Shown in pieces: positions 1 through 9,344 of a stretch of 64,000 bases of DNA. A program made the position numbers and the translations under genes. Positions within the stretch are counted from its first letter, which is position 1. Each line of letters starts with the position of its first letter. This stretch comes from DSOI01 sp041394885 (GTDB lineage: Bacteria; Acidobacteriota; Terriglobia; Bryobacterales; Bryobacteraceae), in NCBI GenBank assembly GCA_041394885.1, contig JAWKHI010000012.1, positions 103,196-167,195 on the forward strand. Reading direction: 5' to 3'. The notes beneath the pieces were generated by a model, which worked only from the letters and a program-made list of their open reading frames with translations, was not told the DNA's origin and did not search any database.

Positions 1-2
1 AA

Positions 3-338
3 GACAGCTTGGCGATCCCGTTCGCGGTGAGTGCCGGGTTTCCGGAATCCTATTTCCGCGGACTGCCCGTTGACGCCTATTCCACCCGGGAAGAGGCAGA
101 AAAGCTGACTCCGATACTCCGCGCGCGGGGTGTGCGGCGGCTGCTGGTGGTGACGAGCGACTACCATACCGGACGAGCTGGCCGGCTTTGGAGGCAGATC
201 GCCAGCGGGATCGAGGTCCACATGGTGGCCGCGCCGGATCCGTTCTTCCGGCCCGATTCCTGGTGGCGGCGGCGCGAGGCGACCAAGCGCGTTTTTGACG
301 AGTGGGTGAAGACGGTGACCTCTCCGTTCGGGATCTAA
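3..338 (+). CDS. YdcF/SanA-like DUF218 protein, C-terminal part
   Basis: This is the 3' end of a gene entering from the left edge. The frame is open from base 3, and the TTG at base 9 is probably internal. The visible ~110 residues show an S-T-R-E-E-A segment followed by a strand and the stretch VVTSDYHTGRA, which matches the C-terminal half of the DUF218 fold seen in YdcF, SanA and ElyC. These are cell-envelope proteins of poorly defined biochemical role. The gene stops 3 bases before the ABC transporter start, so the two are probably co-transcribed. The start, any membrane anchor and the first half of the domain lie outside the window. Confidence 0.7.
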   Translation, partial: DSLAIPFAVSAGFPESYFRGLPVDAYSTREEAEKLTPILRARGVRRLLVVTSDYHTGRAGRLWRQIASGIEVHMVAAPDPFFRPDSWWRRREATKRVFDEWVKTVTSPFGI

Positions 339-341
339 CAC

Positions 342-2120
342 ATGGCGGCCACTCAAACCAGTTCCACCACCGCGCCCATGGCCAAGGTTTTTCGCGGTTT
401 GTGGCCGTACTTATGGAAATACCGGCGCGGGATGGGGTTGGGGCTGGGCGCGCTCGTGCTGAAGGACATCTTCGCCGCGGTGATCCCATTGTTTCTCAAG
501 GCCGCCGTCGATTCTCTGACAGCCGGTTTTGGTGTGCGAAAGCTGTTGCTGTTCGTCGGAGGGCTGCTGGCGTTTACCGCGATCAAAGGCGTGTTCCAAT
601 ACGCCATGCGGGTGATACTCATCGGCGCCTCGCGCGACATCGAGTACGACTTGCGGCAGCGTCTGTTTGACCGGCTGCTGCTGCTCGATCCGCACTTCTA
701 TGCCGCCAACCGTACCGGCGATATCATGGCCCGCGCCACCAACGATATGAACGCGGTGCGGATGATGCTCGGACCCGGGTTGATGTATTGGGTGGAGACT
801 TCGCTCACCTTCGTTCTGGCGGTGATCGTGATGCTGTGGGTGGACTGGCGGTTGACCCTGATTGCACTGGCGCCCACGCCGCTGGTGAGCGTGGCGGTGA
901 TGGTGTTCGGGCGCCGGATTCACGCGCGGTTCCAGAAGATCCAGGGATTGTTCTCCGACATCTCGAGCCGTGTGCAGGAGAATCTGTCCGGAGTGCGTGT
1001 CCTGCGCGCCTATGCCCAGGAGCAGGCCGAGGTTGCCGAGTTCGAGCGTTTGAACCGCAAGTTCATCGGCGAGAACATCCGTCTGGGAGTCTTGTCGGGC
1101 GTGTTCATGCCGGTTCTCGAGTCCTTGATCGGGCTGGCGTTCCTCGTGGTGCTGTGGGCCGGCGGCCGGAGGCTGTTGACCGGGGATCTGACCATCGGCA
1201 GTTTTCTGATGTTCAACTTCTACCTGGGCATGCTCGGGTGGCCGATGATCGCCATGGGATGGGTGGTGAACCTGATGCAGCGCGGAGCGGCGTCGTGGGA
1301 GCGTCTGGACGCGCTGCTTGCCGAAGTGCCGGTGTTCGCGGCGGGGAAGGGAACACGCGCGCTGCCGTCACCGCTGCGTGGCGACATTCGGTTTGAGGAC
1401 GTGAGCGTGGAATTCGGCGCGGTGAAGGCGCTCAATGGGGTGACGCTGCATGTGCCGGCCGGGTCCAGCCTGGCCATCGTGGGACACACCGGCGGAGGGA
1501 AGAGCACGCTCGTGAATCTGATTCCGCGGCTGCTCGATCCGGCATCGGGCCGGGTGCTGCTCGACGGCGTGCCGGTTTCCGAACTCGATCCAGGTGAACT
1601 GCGCCGGGTGATCGGGTTCGTGCCTCAGGAGACGTTCCTGTTCAGTGCGACGCTTGGCGACAACATCGCGCTGGGCGCCACCGAAGCCACCGACGCCGAG
1701 CGGGCCGAAGCGGCGCGCAAAGCCGGCCTCGGTCCCGATCTGGAGGGGTTTCCCAACGGCCTGAATACGGAAGTGGGCGAACGTGGCCTGACGCTCTCCG
1801 GCGGCCAGAAGCAGCGAACCGCGATTGCCCGCGCGCTGGTGCGCGACCCGGCGATTCTCATTCTCGATGACGCGTTGTCTTCGGTCGACACCGTGACGGA
1901 GGAGAGTATCCTCGATAACCTGCGGCATGCAATGCGAGGCCGCACGACGATCCTCATCTCGCATCGCGTCTCAACGGTACGGCACGCCGATCGCATCGCG
2001 GTTGTGGAAAATGGCCGCATCGCGGAACTGGGAACGCACCAGGAATTGATCGGGATCGGTGGATATTACGCCGACCTGCACCAAAAACAGTTGCTCGAGG
2101 AAGAACTCGAAGCAATTTGA
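342..2120 (+). CDS. ABC exporter, fused permease-ATPase (MsbA/LmrA-type half transporter)
   Basis: A 592-residue half transporter that would act as a dimer in the inner membrane. Residues ~20-320 form a type 1 exporter domain with about six hydrophobic helices; the nucleotide-binding domain follows. Walker A is GHTGGGKST at residues 381-389, the signature LSGGQKQR starts at 485, Walker B (ILILDD) lies near 505, and the H-loop is in ISHRVS. All catalytic elements are present, so it should be an active ATPase. The substrate cannot be read from sequence; lipids, drugs or peptides are all possible. It starts at ATG 3 bases after the DUF218 gene. Confidence 0.9.
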   Translation: MAATQTSSTTAPMAKVFRGLWPYLWKYRRGMGLGLGALVLKDIFAAVIPLFLKAAVDSLTAGFGVRKLLLFVGGLLAFTAIKGVFQYAMRVILIGASRDIEYDLRQRLFDRLLLLDPHFYAANRTGDIMARATNDMNAVRMMLGPGLMYWVETSLTFVLAVIVMLWVDWRLTLIALAPTPLVSVAVMVFGRRIHARFQKIQGLFSDISSRVQENLSGVRVLRAYAQEQAEVAEFERLNRKFIGENIRLGVLSGVFMPVLESLIGLAFLVVLWAGGRRLLTGDLTIGSFLMFNFYLGMLGWPMIAMGWVVNLMQRGAASWERLDALLAEVPVFAAGKGTRALPSPLRGDIRFEDVSVEFGAVKALNGVTLHVPAGSSLAIVGHTGGGKSTLVNLIPRLLDPASGRVLLDGVPVSELDPGELRRVIGFVPQETFLFSATLGDNIALGATEATDAERAEAARKAGLGPDLEGFPNGLNTEVGERGLTLSGGQKQRTAIARALVRDPAILILDDALSSVDTVTEESILDNLRHAMRGRTTILISHRVSTVRHADRIAVVENGRIAELGTHQELIGIGGYYADLHQKQLLEEELEAI

Positions 2121-2213
2121 ACGTTTCTTGAAACGGCACGCTTCCAAGCTTGCACTACCGTAATGGAACTCCCAGTCCGGAGCGCCTCATCCTGCCAGTA
2201 AGGAGGACAACGC

Positions 2214-4388
2214 ATGTCCAAAGGGAAAGCCCATAACGGCGGCTCTGCCGTCGAAACCGAAGGAAAATTCTACTATGCCAGCGGCGAAAAGATACCGTTG
2301 CGTATCTCTCGTCACTTCGTGGCCGTGAAACCCACGCAGCGTGGCATGGAAGCCGTGGAGGCCGCGCGAGGAGTGGCAAGGAACCTGGAATCGCCGGCTG
2401 CCCCGGTGGAGGTGCTCAGGATCCCCGAGCACAACATCGCACTGCTGCGCCTGCCCAACGGCGGACGCGCGGGCGCGGTGGCGCCAGAGACGGCCCGCGC
2501 GGCGATCTCCTCGGAGGCCGGTGTGACGGTGGGGCCAGCGGTCTACGAGTCAGACATGGCGCCGGAGGGGGCGATGATCCCGGTTGGCGAGATCCTCGTG
2601 CATTTCCGGGCCGGCGCGAGCAAGGACACCCGCCAGAAGCTCGTCGACAAATACAAACTCGACCTCGTACGCCCGGATTATCCGGAGCCCGGTGCGGATG
2701 TCTTCGCCCTTCGCGGCGACGGCGACACGGTGGAGACCGCCAACTCGCTCGAAGAAGAAGACCAGGTGGAGTTCGCCGAGCCCAACTTCGTTTACGTTTC
2801 CACCCGGCCCGGTTCGGCGGTGGGAACCGCGCTCGCCGGGTTGCAGGAGACCATGGACCGGTCTCACGATGCGGCTCCAGCGGCCGAACAGCAGGAGCCG
2901 CTGCTGTCGGCCACCGATCCCGCGTTCGCCTCGCAGTGGAATCTTCGGAAGATCAAGGCGCCCGAGGCTTGGGACATTTCCCTGGGCAATCCGGGCGTAT
3001 CGATCGCGATCGTCGACGAAGGCTGCGACATTTCGCACGAAGACATCTCGTATAAACTGCCCGGCTACGATGCCTACGCCGGCGACAACAATCCCCAGCC
3101 CAACGGCAATGACGCGCACGGAACGGCCTGCGCGGGTGTGGCGGCAATGCGCCGCAACAACGGGCGAGGCGGGGTGGGCGTGGCGCCCGGCTGCCGTGTG
3201 ATGCCGATACGGATCGCACAGGGCATCGGCGGCGGATTCTGGAGCACCACGTCGGCCAAGGTGGCCGATGGGATTCGCAGGGCCGTGGACGCTCCGCGCA
3301 GCGCCGATGTGCTTTCCAACTCCTACAGTGTAGGAGTGAGCACGGTGGTGACCAACGCGTTCCAATACGCGCGCACCAATGGCCGCGGCGGCAAGGGCTG
3401 CCCGATTGCGGCGGCGGCCGGCAACAGCAACGCGCCGCCGGTGATCTATCCGGCACGTCTGTCGTCGTCGATTCCGGGAATGATGGCGGTGAGCGCCACC
3501 AACGAATGGGATCAACGCAAAAGCACCACCAGCCTCGACGGCGAGACGTGGTGGGGATCCAGCTTCGGTCCCGAGGTCGATATCGCCGCGCCGGGCGTCC
3601 ATATCTACTCGCCCGATATCATGGGACCGGCCGGATATAGCGGCGGAAACTACGTCCCCAACTTCAACGGCACTTCGTCGGCGACGCCGCACGTCGCGGG
3701 CCTGATGGGTTTGATTCTGTCGGTGGACTCAGACCTGCGGTCGTGGGAAGTGGAGGACATCATCAAACTGTCGGCGGACGATCTGGGCCCTGCCGGACGC
3801 GATCAGGAGTTCGGCTTTGGCCGGATCAACTGCCGGCGTGCGCTCGAGGCCGCGTCCAGGATATGGGTGCAGATCTCGGTGACGCCCGAGTTCATCGGCG
3901 CCGGCCGCGAATGCTTCATGCGGGCGCGGCTGCGCGTCTACAATCCCGGCATCAACACGATTCGGCTGGACTCGCTGACGTTCACCTCGCACAATCCCAC
4001 CTGGACCGCGGAGATTGACCGTTTCGAATACCGGCCCAATCCGGGCAACGTGATGGCGCCGCGCACCTCGCAGGACGTGCGCTTGAACGGGATCCTGCTC
4101 AAAGCCAATGGCAATCGCTCCTCCTGGAGCTACCGCTGGGCGGCGAGTTGGACTTACACCTTCTGGCGGCCGAGTGGCCCCGGATTCCCGCTCAGCCCCA
4201 TGGATGTGACTCAGTCCGGCGGAGTGCAGACGGAAACCGTCGCATCGCTGCGGGGCAGCGAAGAAGGTGGACCCTCCGAGACTGGCGAAACGGCGGCTGG
4301 CGAGACCTTGGTCAGCCAAACTCGCGATAACGGTGACTCGGTGACCATTGACCGTCAATCGAAGTCGATCACCATCGTCATTCGCTGA
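2214..4388 (+). CDS. subtilisin-like serine protease (peptidase S8) with long N-terminal prodomain
   Basis: A 724-residue S8 peptidase. The catalytic triad is readable: Asp268 in AIVDEG, His302 in DAHGTACAG, Ser488 in NGTSSATPH; the oxyanion Asn lies in AAAGNSN. Residues ~1-230 precede the catalytic core and include a segment (GEILVHFRAGASKDT) resembling fervidolysin-type prodomains, presumably an inhibitor or chaperone removed on activation. About 170 residues after the core look like a beta-rich accessory domain. No Sec or lipoprotein signal is visible at the N-terminus, which is odd for a pro-protease; export by another route or an intracellular role are both possible. An AAGGAGGA ribosome site at 2200-2207, six bases before ATG, fixes the start. 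Confidence 0.9.
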   Translation: MSKGKAHNGGSAVETEGKFYYASGEKIPLRISRHFVAVKPTQRGMEAVEAARGVARNLESPAAPVEVLRIPEHNIALLRLPNGGRAGAVAPETARAAISSEAGVTVGPAVYESDMAPEGAMIPVGEILVHFRAGASKDTRQKLVDKYKLDLVRPDYPEPGADVFALRGDGDTVETANSLEEEDQVEFAEPNFVYVSTRPGSAVGTALAGLQETMDRSHDAAPAAEQQEPLLSATDPAFASQWNLRKIKAPEAWDISLGNPGVSIAIVDEGCDISHEDISYKLPGYDAYAGDNNPQPNGNDAHGTACAGVAAMRRNNGRGGVGVAPGCRVMPIRIAQGIGGGFWSTTSAKVADGIRRAVDAPRSADVLSNSYSVGVSTVVTNAFQYARTNGRGGKGCPIAAAAGNSNAPPVIYPARLSSSIPGMMAVSATNEWDQRKSTTSLDGETWWGSSFGPEVDIAAPGVHIYSPDIMGPAGYSGGNYVPNFNGTSSATPHVAGLMGLILSVDSDLRSWEVEDIIKLSADDLGPAGRDQEFGFGRINCRRALEAASRIWVQISVTPEFIGAGRECFMRARLRVYNPGINTIRLDSLTFTSHNPTWTAEIDRFEYRPNPGNVMAPRTSQDVRLNGILLKANGNRSSWSYRWAASWTYTFWRPSGPGFPLSPMDVTQSGGVQTETVASLRGSEEGGPSETGETAAGETLVSQTRDNGDSVTIDRQSKSITIVIR

Positions 4389-4404
4389 AGCGGCGGTGAT
4401 TTTG

Positions 4405-4444
4405 GGGGCGGGTTGCGGATGGACCGCAATCCGCCCCGGTCTTT
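4405..4444 (+). terminator. hairpin terminator candidate after the protease gene
   Basis: Arms at 4405-4418 and 4424-4437 form a 14-bp GC-rich stem with a single G.U pair and a 5-base loop, followed by TCTTT within a few bases. It lies 17 bases after the protease stop and just before the next promoter, so it would separate the two units. The T tract is short, so efficiency is uncertain. Confidence 0.6.
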
Positions 4445-4466
4445 CAGTACTCCCTTTCTCTTCTCC

Positions 4467-4512
4467 TTGACAGGCTAGGAGAGTAGCCTTACACTCCTAG
4501 TTGAGCTAGGAG
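4467..4512 (+). promoter_or_regulatory. promoter of the PadR-permease operon with overlapping PadR-type operator
   Basis: The -35 box TTGACA (4467-4472) is perfect and is followed after 17 bases by TACACT (4490-4495, 4/6 match to TATAAT). The heptamer CTAGGAG occurs at 4475-4481 and 4506-4512, and its complement CTCCTAG at 4494-4500, so 4494-4512 is a perfect inverted repeat with a TTGAG spacer. A second inverted repeat, GGCTA/TAGCC, spans 4473-4488. Repeats covering the spacer and the -10 box fit autorepression by the PadR protein encoded directly downstream; that is inference from position. The last repeat also contributes the ribosome site. Confidence 0.7.
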
Positions 4513-4521
4513 AATCCTGAC

Positions 4522-4863
4522 TTGAGAAAAAGCGCTGAGTTGCTGCCGGGAACGCTCGACATGCTGATACTGAAAGCCGTCTCCCTGGCGCCGTTGCACG
4601 GCTACGGCGTATTGCTGCGGATCCGGCAGATTTCCGGCGGCGCCTTGGACATCCCGCAGGGTTCGCTCTACCCGGCCTTGTACCGGCTGGAGGACCAGGC
4701 GCTGATCTCATCGAAATGGGGCCAAAGTGAAAACAACCGTCGCGCCAAGTTCTACGCCTTGACAGCCGCGGGCCGTCGGCGGCTGCGGGAGGAAGCAAAG
4801 GGCTGGAATCAGTTGGCGGCTGCGATTGCCGCCGCGCTCAACGCGAAGCCGGAGGAGGTGTGA
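4522..4863 (+). CDS. PadR-family transcriptional regulator
   Basis: A 113-residue winged-helix repressor of the short PadR type. The opening LLPGTLDMLILKAV, then HGYGV, IPQGSLYPALYRLE and RAKFYALTAAG are characteristic of the family's DNA-binding domain and wing. TTG at 4522 is chosen because AGGAG(A) lies at a good distance upstream and the family's N-terminus aligns; ATG 4561 would remove the first helix. The gene overlaps the permease start by four bases (GTGA), so translation is probably coupled. It probably represses its own operon in response to a ligand that cannot be inferred. Confidence 0.88.
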   Translation: MRKSAELLPGTLDMLILKAVSLAPLHGYGVLLRIRQISGGALDIPQGSLYPALYRLEDQALISSKWGQSENNRRAKFYALTAAGRRRLREEAKGWNQLAAAIAAALNAKPEEV

Positions 4864-7541
4864 GCGTCTTCGGCCGGACGCGGCAGAGACTCTGGGCGGT
4901 GGTCCGGCGGAAGAGGTTCGAGGCCGGGATGGCCGAGGAACTCCGCCACCACGTGGAGCAGTATGCCAGCGATCTGATGGCGGAGGGTTTGCCCCGCGAA
5001 CAAGCGGAGCGGAGGGCGCGCCTGGAGTTCGGCAGCCTGGAGGCGGTGAAGGAAGAGTGCCGGGATTCCCGGGGCCTGCGCCTGTTTGATGAGTTGCGGC
5101 GAACGCTCGCGCAGATGGCGCGGCTGATTCGCAAGGCTCCGGGGCTGACGGCTGCCTCCATGGCCGTGATCGGGCTCTGCCTGGGTGCGAATCTGGCGAT
5201 CTTTGCCGTGGTGGACGCGATCATGCTGCGCCCGCTGCCGTTTCCCGACTCGGATCGTCTGATGGTGCTCTACAAGACCTACCCCGGAGTAGGGGTGGAT
5301 CGCGACGGGGCCTCGGCCGCGAACCTGTACGAGCGACGAGAGCGTTCGGGCTCGCTCGACGCGTTTGCTTCTTTTGCGCTGCTGCGCTACGGATCGGCGA
5401 TCGTGGGCGAGGCCGGTTCCACTCGGCGCGAAGAAATCACCCGGGTGTCGAGCGGCTTTTTTTCGGTTCTGGGCATCAGTCCGGCCAAGGGCCGCGAATT
5501 CTCCGAGCAAGAGATGACCTACGAGACCGACGACGTGGCGATCCTGACCGATACCACCTGGCGGCAGCGGTTCGGGGCTGACCCGGATGTGATTGGAAAC
5601 GCCATCCGGATCAACGGCGCGCCCAGGCTCGTCGTCGGGGTGTTACCGGCGGGCTTCCGGTTCCTGTCGTCGGAATCGGGAATCTACCTGCCGTTGTCGT
5701 CCTCGCTCGAAGAGAGAGGTCCAGGGAACCGACACTCGGGGCAAGGGGGCGAGTTGATCGCACGATTGCAGCCCGGGCGGAGTGTGGAAGAGGCGCAGGC
5801 GCAAATTGACGCGTTGGACGCTTCGATTGCGGACCAGTACCGGCAGCCAACGTTGATGGCCGAGGCCGGCTACCGGACGGTAGTCACTTCCCTTCACGGC
5901 GATCACATCGCCTCGGTCCGCTCCACGATTCTACTGGTGCAAGGAGGAGTGGCGTTCCTGCTTCTGATCGGGGGGGCGAACCTGGTTAACCTGTTGCTGA
6001 TGCGCGCCAGCGGCCGAAGCAAGGAGTTCGCCGTCAGGATGGCGCTCGGCGCGAGCCGCCCGCGTGTGGTGGCGGACGTGATGGTGGAGACGTTGACGCT
6101 GACCACGCTCGGGGCCTTTACCGGGCTCGCGGCCGGCACGGCGGGAATTCACCTCCTGCGCGCGCTTGGGGCGGATCGTCTGCCGCTGGGGGCGCGGGTC
6201 GCCTTCGATGGCCATCTCGGTGTGGCGGCTTTGCTCGTTTCCATCGGAATGGGTATTGCCGCGGGGGTGCCGATCGCTTGGTTTCATCTGCGCGGCGGCG
6301 GGAATCCGGCGCTGCCATGGGGGGCGCGCGGCGGTACCGCGGGATTGGCTGCGCAGAGGCTACGCCATGGATTCATCGTGGTTCAACTCGCGCTGGCGTT
6401 TGTGCTGCTGTCGGGCGCCGGGTCCTTGGGCCTCAGTCTCCGGAACGCTGCCTCGGCTCGTCCGGGTTTTCAGCCGGAACAGGTTCTGAGCGGCCAAGTG
6501 TCGCTGCCAGGGTCGCACTACTCCAACAACAGGACGCGCCTTTCCTTTGTCGCGCGCGTGTTGCAGGACCTGGGCCGCCTTCCGGGCGTGGTGGCCGCCG
6601 GCGCGGCCACCAACGTTCCGTTGAGCGGCCAGAACGTCAAGAGTGGAATCGGTGTGAAGGACCATCCGCTGCGGCCGGGCGAACTTCCGCGAGTGGTCTA
6701 TGCGAACAGCGTAGACGGCGACTATTTCCAAGCGATGGGAATCCGCCTGATCGAGGGCCGGTTCGTGGAGGCAGCGGATTCGCGGCGGGCCGAACGCGTG
6801 TGCGTGGTGGACGAGAATGTGGCGCGATACTACTGGCCGGAGGGTGGCGCGATCGGGCATCGATTGTTCCAAGGTCCACGGGCTGAATCCGATGCGGATC
6901 TGTACACGATCGTGGGAGTGGTTGGCGCAGTGAAGCAGGCCTCTCTCACTGAGGGCGCGACGCATGGAGCGGTTTATTTTCCGTTCGGACATCGACCCAA
7001 TGGGAGTATGTATCTGGTAGCGCGGACGATCGTCCCGCCAGAGTCGTTGCGTGCCGACCTGCAAAGAATCGTCCGCGCCGCGGACCCGGAGCTTCCGGTT
7101 TATGACGTGCGGCCCATGGAAGCTCGTGTCGGTGACAGCCTGCTTGCACGGCGCGCACCGGCGCTGCTGGCACTGCTGTTCGCGGCCACGGCGTTGATGC
7201 TGGCGGCGGCGGGCACCTATGGAATCCTCAGCTATGCGGTGGCCCAACGCCGGCGCGAAATCGGCGTACGGATGGCGCTTGGAGCCGGTGCGGGGGCGAT
7301 CCGCGCTCAGTTCGTCGTTATGGGCCTGCGCCTGCTGGCCGTTGCGATGCTGCTCGGCGCCGCCGGCGCGTCGTTGGCGGGTTGGGCGATGCGAAACCAG
7401 TTGTTCGGGGTCCCCGTGATTCACGTACCTACGCTCGCGGCCGCGGGCGGCGCCCTCCTGTTGCTGTCTCTGGCAGCTTGTCTGTTCCCGTCACACCGGG
7501 CGGCACTGGTGTCGCCGGTGGAGGCGTTGGCGGAGGATTAG
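4860..7541 (+). CDS. acidobacterial duplicated orphan permease (ADOP): MacB-like periplasmic plus FtsX domains
   Basis: An 893-residue membrane protein with two MacB_PCD/FtsX repeats and no ATPase partner nearby. The N-terminal ~90 residues are soluble (EELRHHVEQYASDLMAEG and a short helical region), then a first membrane helix near 100-125, a large periplasmic domain, three clustered helices at ~350-480, a second periplasmic domain and three final helices from ~770. This architecture directly behind PadR is described for ADOP proteins, abundant in Acidobacteria. Their role is unproven; export or mechanotransmission like MacB is assumed. GTG start overlaps the padR stop, with GGAGGAGG just upstream. 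Confidence 0.88.
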   Translation: MSVFGRTRQRLWAVVRRKRFEAGMAEELRHHVEQYASDLMAEGLPREQAERRARLEFGSLEAVKEECRDSRGLRLFDELRRTLAQMARLIRKAPGLTAASMAVIGLCLGANLAIFAVVDAIMLRPLPFPDSDRLMVLYKTYPGVGVDRDGASAANLYERRERSGSLDAFASFALLRYGSAIVGEAGSTRREEITRVSSGFFSVLGISPAKGREFSEQEMTYETDDVAILTDTTWRQRFGADPDVIGNAIRINGAPRLVVGVLPAGFRFLSSESGIYLPLSSSLEERGPGNRHSGQGGELIARLQPGRSVEEAQAQIDALDASIADQYRQPTLMAEAGYRTVVTSLHGDHIASVRSTILLVQGGVAFLLLIGGANLVNLLLMRASGRSKEFAVRMALGASRPRVVADVMVETLTLTTLGAFTGLAAGTAGIHLLRALGADRLPLGARVAFDGHLGVAALLVSIGMGIAAGVPIAWFHLRGGGNPALPWGARGGTAGLAAQRLRHGFIVVQLALAFVLLSGAGSLGLSLRNAASARPGFQPEQVLSGQVSLPGSHYSNNRTRLSFVARVLQDLGRLPGVVAAGAATNVPLSGQNVKSGIGVKDHPLRPGELPRVVYANSVDGDYFQAMGIRLIEGRFVEAADSRRAERVCVVDENVARYYWPEGGAIGHRLFQGPRAESDADLYTIVGVVGAVKQASLTEGATHGAVYFPFGHRPNGSMYLVARTIVPPESLRADLQRIVRAADPELPVYDVRPMEARVGDSLLARRAPALLALLFAATALMLAAAGTYGILSYAVAQRRREIGVRMALGAGAGAIRAQFVVMGLRLLAVAMLLGAAGASLAGWAMRNQLFGVPVIHVPTLAAAGGALLLLSLAACLFPSHRAALVSPVEALAED

Positions 7542-7545
7542 TTCG

Positions 7546-8334
7546 CTACGAATTGACGAACCGCCGCATGGCGGTCTCGAGCGCGGGAACGCACAGGACG
7601 CAATTGCCGCCATAGATGGAATCGCCGCCGTCGAAGTTGAAGAATCGGGCGCCGGCTTCTTCGGCGATGATTTTGATCGCGGCCAAATCCCAGGGTTTGG
7701 CGCTCTGCTCGATCCACGCATCGGCGGAGCCGGCCGCAACCATCATCGCGTCCAGCGCCCCGCCAAGACTGCGGACGGCCCAGAAATGACGCAGCCAGTC
7801 CAGCAGGTTCCGGCTGAAGGCGGAACGTTGGACGTTGGTGAATGCGTTGAGGCAGAACACGGCTTGTCCGATTTCCTTGACAGAAGAGACGCGAAGACGT
7901 TCGACCTCACCGCTACCTGGCTTTTGTGGCGTACGCCATGCGCCACGGCCTTTTTCGGCCCAGTACATTTCACCCAGGGCGGGGAAGTAGGCCACGCCGA
8001 CGACAACGTCGCCCGAGTCTTCCAAGGCGAGGAGCATGCTCCAGAGGCGATTGCCGCGAACGAAGTCGCGCGTGCCGTCGATGGGGTCGACAATCCACCG
8101 CCGTCCGCTCCCGGAGGCTTTTTCCGCGCCCTCCTCGCCAAGAATGCCGTCGTCGGGATACTGGGCGCATAGGTCCTGGACGAGCAGCCGTTCGCACTCA
8201 CGGTCGGCCGCGGTTACGGGGCTGTCGTCGGACTTCGCATCCGCCTCGATCCCGCTGCGCCAGTATTCGAGCGCTTTCGCTCCGGCTCGCTCCATCGCAT
8301 TGCGGGCCGCGGCCAGTTCCTTGTCATAGGGCAT
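7546..8334 (-). CDS. inositol monophosphatase-family phosphatase (possibly histidinol-phosphatase HisN-like)
   Basis: A 262-residue magnesium-dependent phosphatase. The family signatures are intact: ILGEEG (metal-binding Glu), WIVDPIDGTRDF (the Asp-Pro-Ile-Asp-Gly-Thr motif) and PWDLAA near the C-terminus. Length is normal. The family dephosphorylates inositol phosphate, histidinol phosphate, fructose bisphosphate or PAP; 'GTRDFVRG' and the overall form resemble HisN-type members but substrate cannot be fixed. It is convergent with the permease gene (4-base gap) and divergent from the next gene. Confidence 0.85.
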   Translation of the reverse strand: MPYDKELAAARNAMERAGAKALEYWRSGIEADAKSDDSPVTAADRECERLLVQDLCAQYPDDGILGEEGAEKASGSGRRWIVDPIDGTRDFVRGNRLWSMLLALEDSGDVVVGVAYFPALGEMYWAEKGRGAWRTPQKPGSGEVERLRVSSVKEIGQAVFCLNAFTNVQRSAFSRNLLDWLRHFWAVRSLGGALDAMMVAAGSADAWIEQSAKPWDLAAIKIIAEEAGARFFNFDGGDSIYGGNCVLCVPALETAMRRFVNS

Positions 8335-8368
8335 CGTTTTATTCTACCGGCGAGATACATTTGATTTG

Positions 8369-9337
8369 ATGGCCCGGGCGTTGATGATCAGGCCGCCGCC
8401 GCTGGTGGTGCATTGCGACTGGAGCGCGGCCGCCGGCAAACGATGGCTCGCCGCGGCATGGCTTCTGCCGTCGGGGAGCTACGCAGTGTCGGCGCCGGAA
8501 CCCGTCGGCGACGTCTGTACGTTGTTTCCGCGCCTGCGTGCTCGAGCGCCGTGCGGTACGATCCTGGCGGGGTTCGATTTTCCGGTCGGAATCCCCAGGG
8601 CATACGCGTCAGCGGCGGGGATCCAATGCTTTCTGGACTTCCTCTCGCGGCTCGGCGAGGGCGCCTGGGAGCATTTCTACGTGCCGGCGGCCATCGCCAG
8701 CCAGATCTCGCTCACCCGGCCGTTCTACCCGCACGCCGGCGGAGGGACACGTCAGCAGCATCTGGTGGACGGACTGGGCCTCGCCCGGGCCGCCGACCTG
8801 TTGCGGCTTTGCGAGCGCCGCACGGCCACTCGCAATCAGGCATCTTCGCTGTTTTGGACGCTCGGTCCGCAACAGGTAGGCAAAGCGGCGATCCACGGGT
8901 GGAAAAATCTTCTCGCACCCGCGGTTTTCCAGGAAGGTGCCCGGTTGTGGCCTTTCGACGGTGATCTCGAGGGGCTCTGCCAGGGCGACGGGATCGTCGT
9001 CGCGGAAACCTATCCGGCCGAGGTGTACCGGCATCTGGAACTGGAGAGGAATTTCGGGAAAGGCAGACAGGCCGGACGTCGAAGCCAGGCGAAGCGGATT
9101 TTGTCCTGGTGTGCCTGGAATGGCATCGTGCTCGACTCCGGAGTGGAAGCCCAGGTGGAGCAAGGGTTCGGCGGTGCAGCCTCGGGTGAGGACGCCTTCG
9201 ATGCTTTGATCGGCGTGCTCGGGATGGTCGAGGCTGTCGGGGACGCGCCGCGGAGGGCGGCGCCCGATGACGACTCCGTGCGCATGGTGGAGGGTTGGAT
9301 CCTCGGGATGGATCCGGTCGAAGTCCGGCGAGAATAG
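8369..9337 (+). CDS. RNase H-like fold protein, DUF429-like (function unknown)
   Basis: A 322-residue protein I do not recognise firmly. Four acidic positions sit where an RNase H-like/DUF429 protein would have them: HCDWSA at the start, AGFDFPVGIP, AETYPAEVYRHL, and DAFDALIGVLGMVE near the end. Between them FWTLGPQQVGKAAIHGWKNL looks like a conserved family segment. A nuclease fold is inferred, not shown. TTG 8366 and ATG 8384 are alternative starts, and no clear ribosome site is seen. The 5' nuclease gene begins 7 bases downstream, so the two are likely co-transcribed and may act on the same nucleic-acid substrate. Confidence 0.5.
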   Translation: MARALMIRPPPLVVHCDWSAAAGKRWLAAAWLLPSGSYAVSAPEPVGDVCTLFPRLRARAPCGTILAGFDFPVGIPRAYASAAGIQCFLDFLSRLGEGAWEHFYVPAAIASQISLTRPFYPHAGGGTRQQHLVDGLGLARAADLLRLCERRTATRNQASSLFWTLGPQQVGKAAIHGWKNLLAPAVFQEGARLWPFDGDLEGLCQGDGIVVAETYPAEVYRHLELERNFGKGRQAGRRSQAKRILSWCAWNGIVLDSGVEAQVEQGFGGAASGEDAFDALIGVLGMVEAVGDAPRRAAPDDDSVRMVEGWILGMDPVEVRRE

Positions 9338-9344
9338 GAACGAT

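Noticed and set aside
9267..9344. 26-residue extension of the 5' nuclease
   Set aside because: It overlaps the end of the upstream gene; the nuclease's first catalytic strand starts right at ATG 9345.
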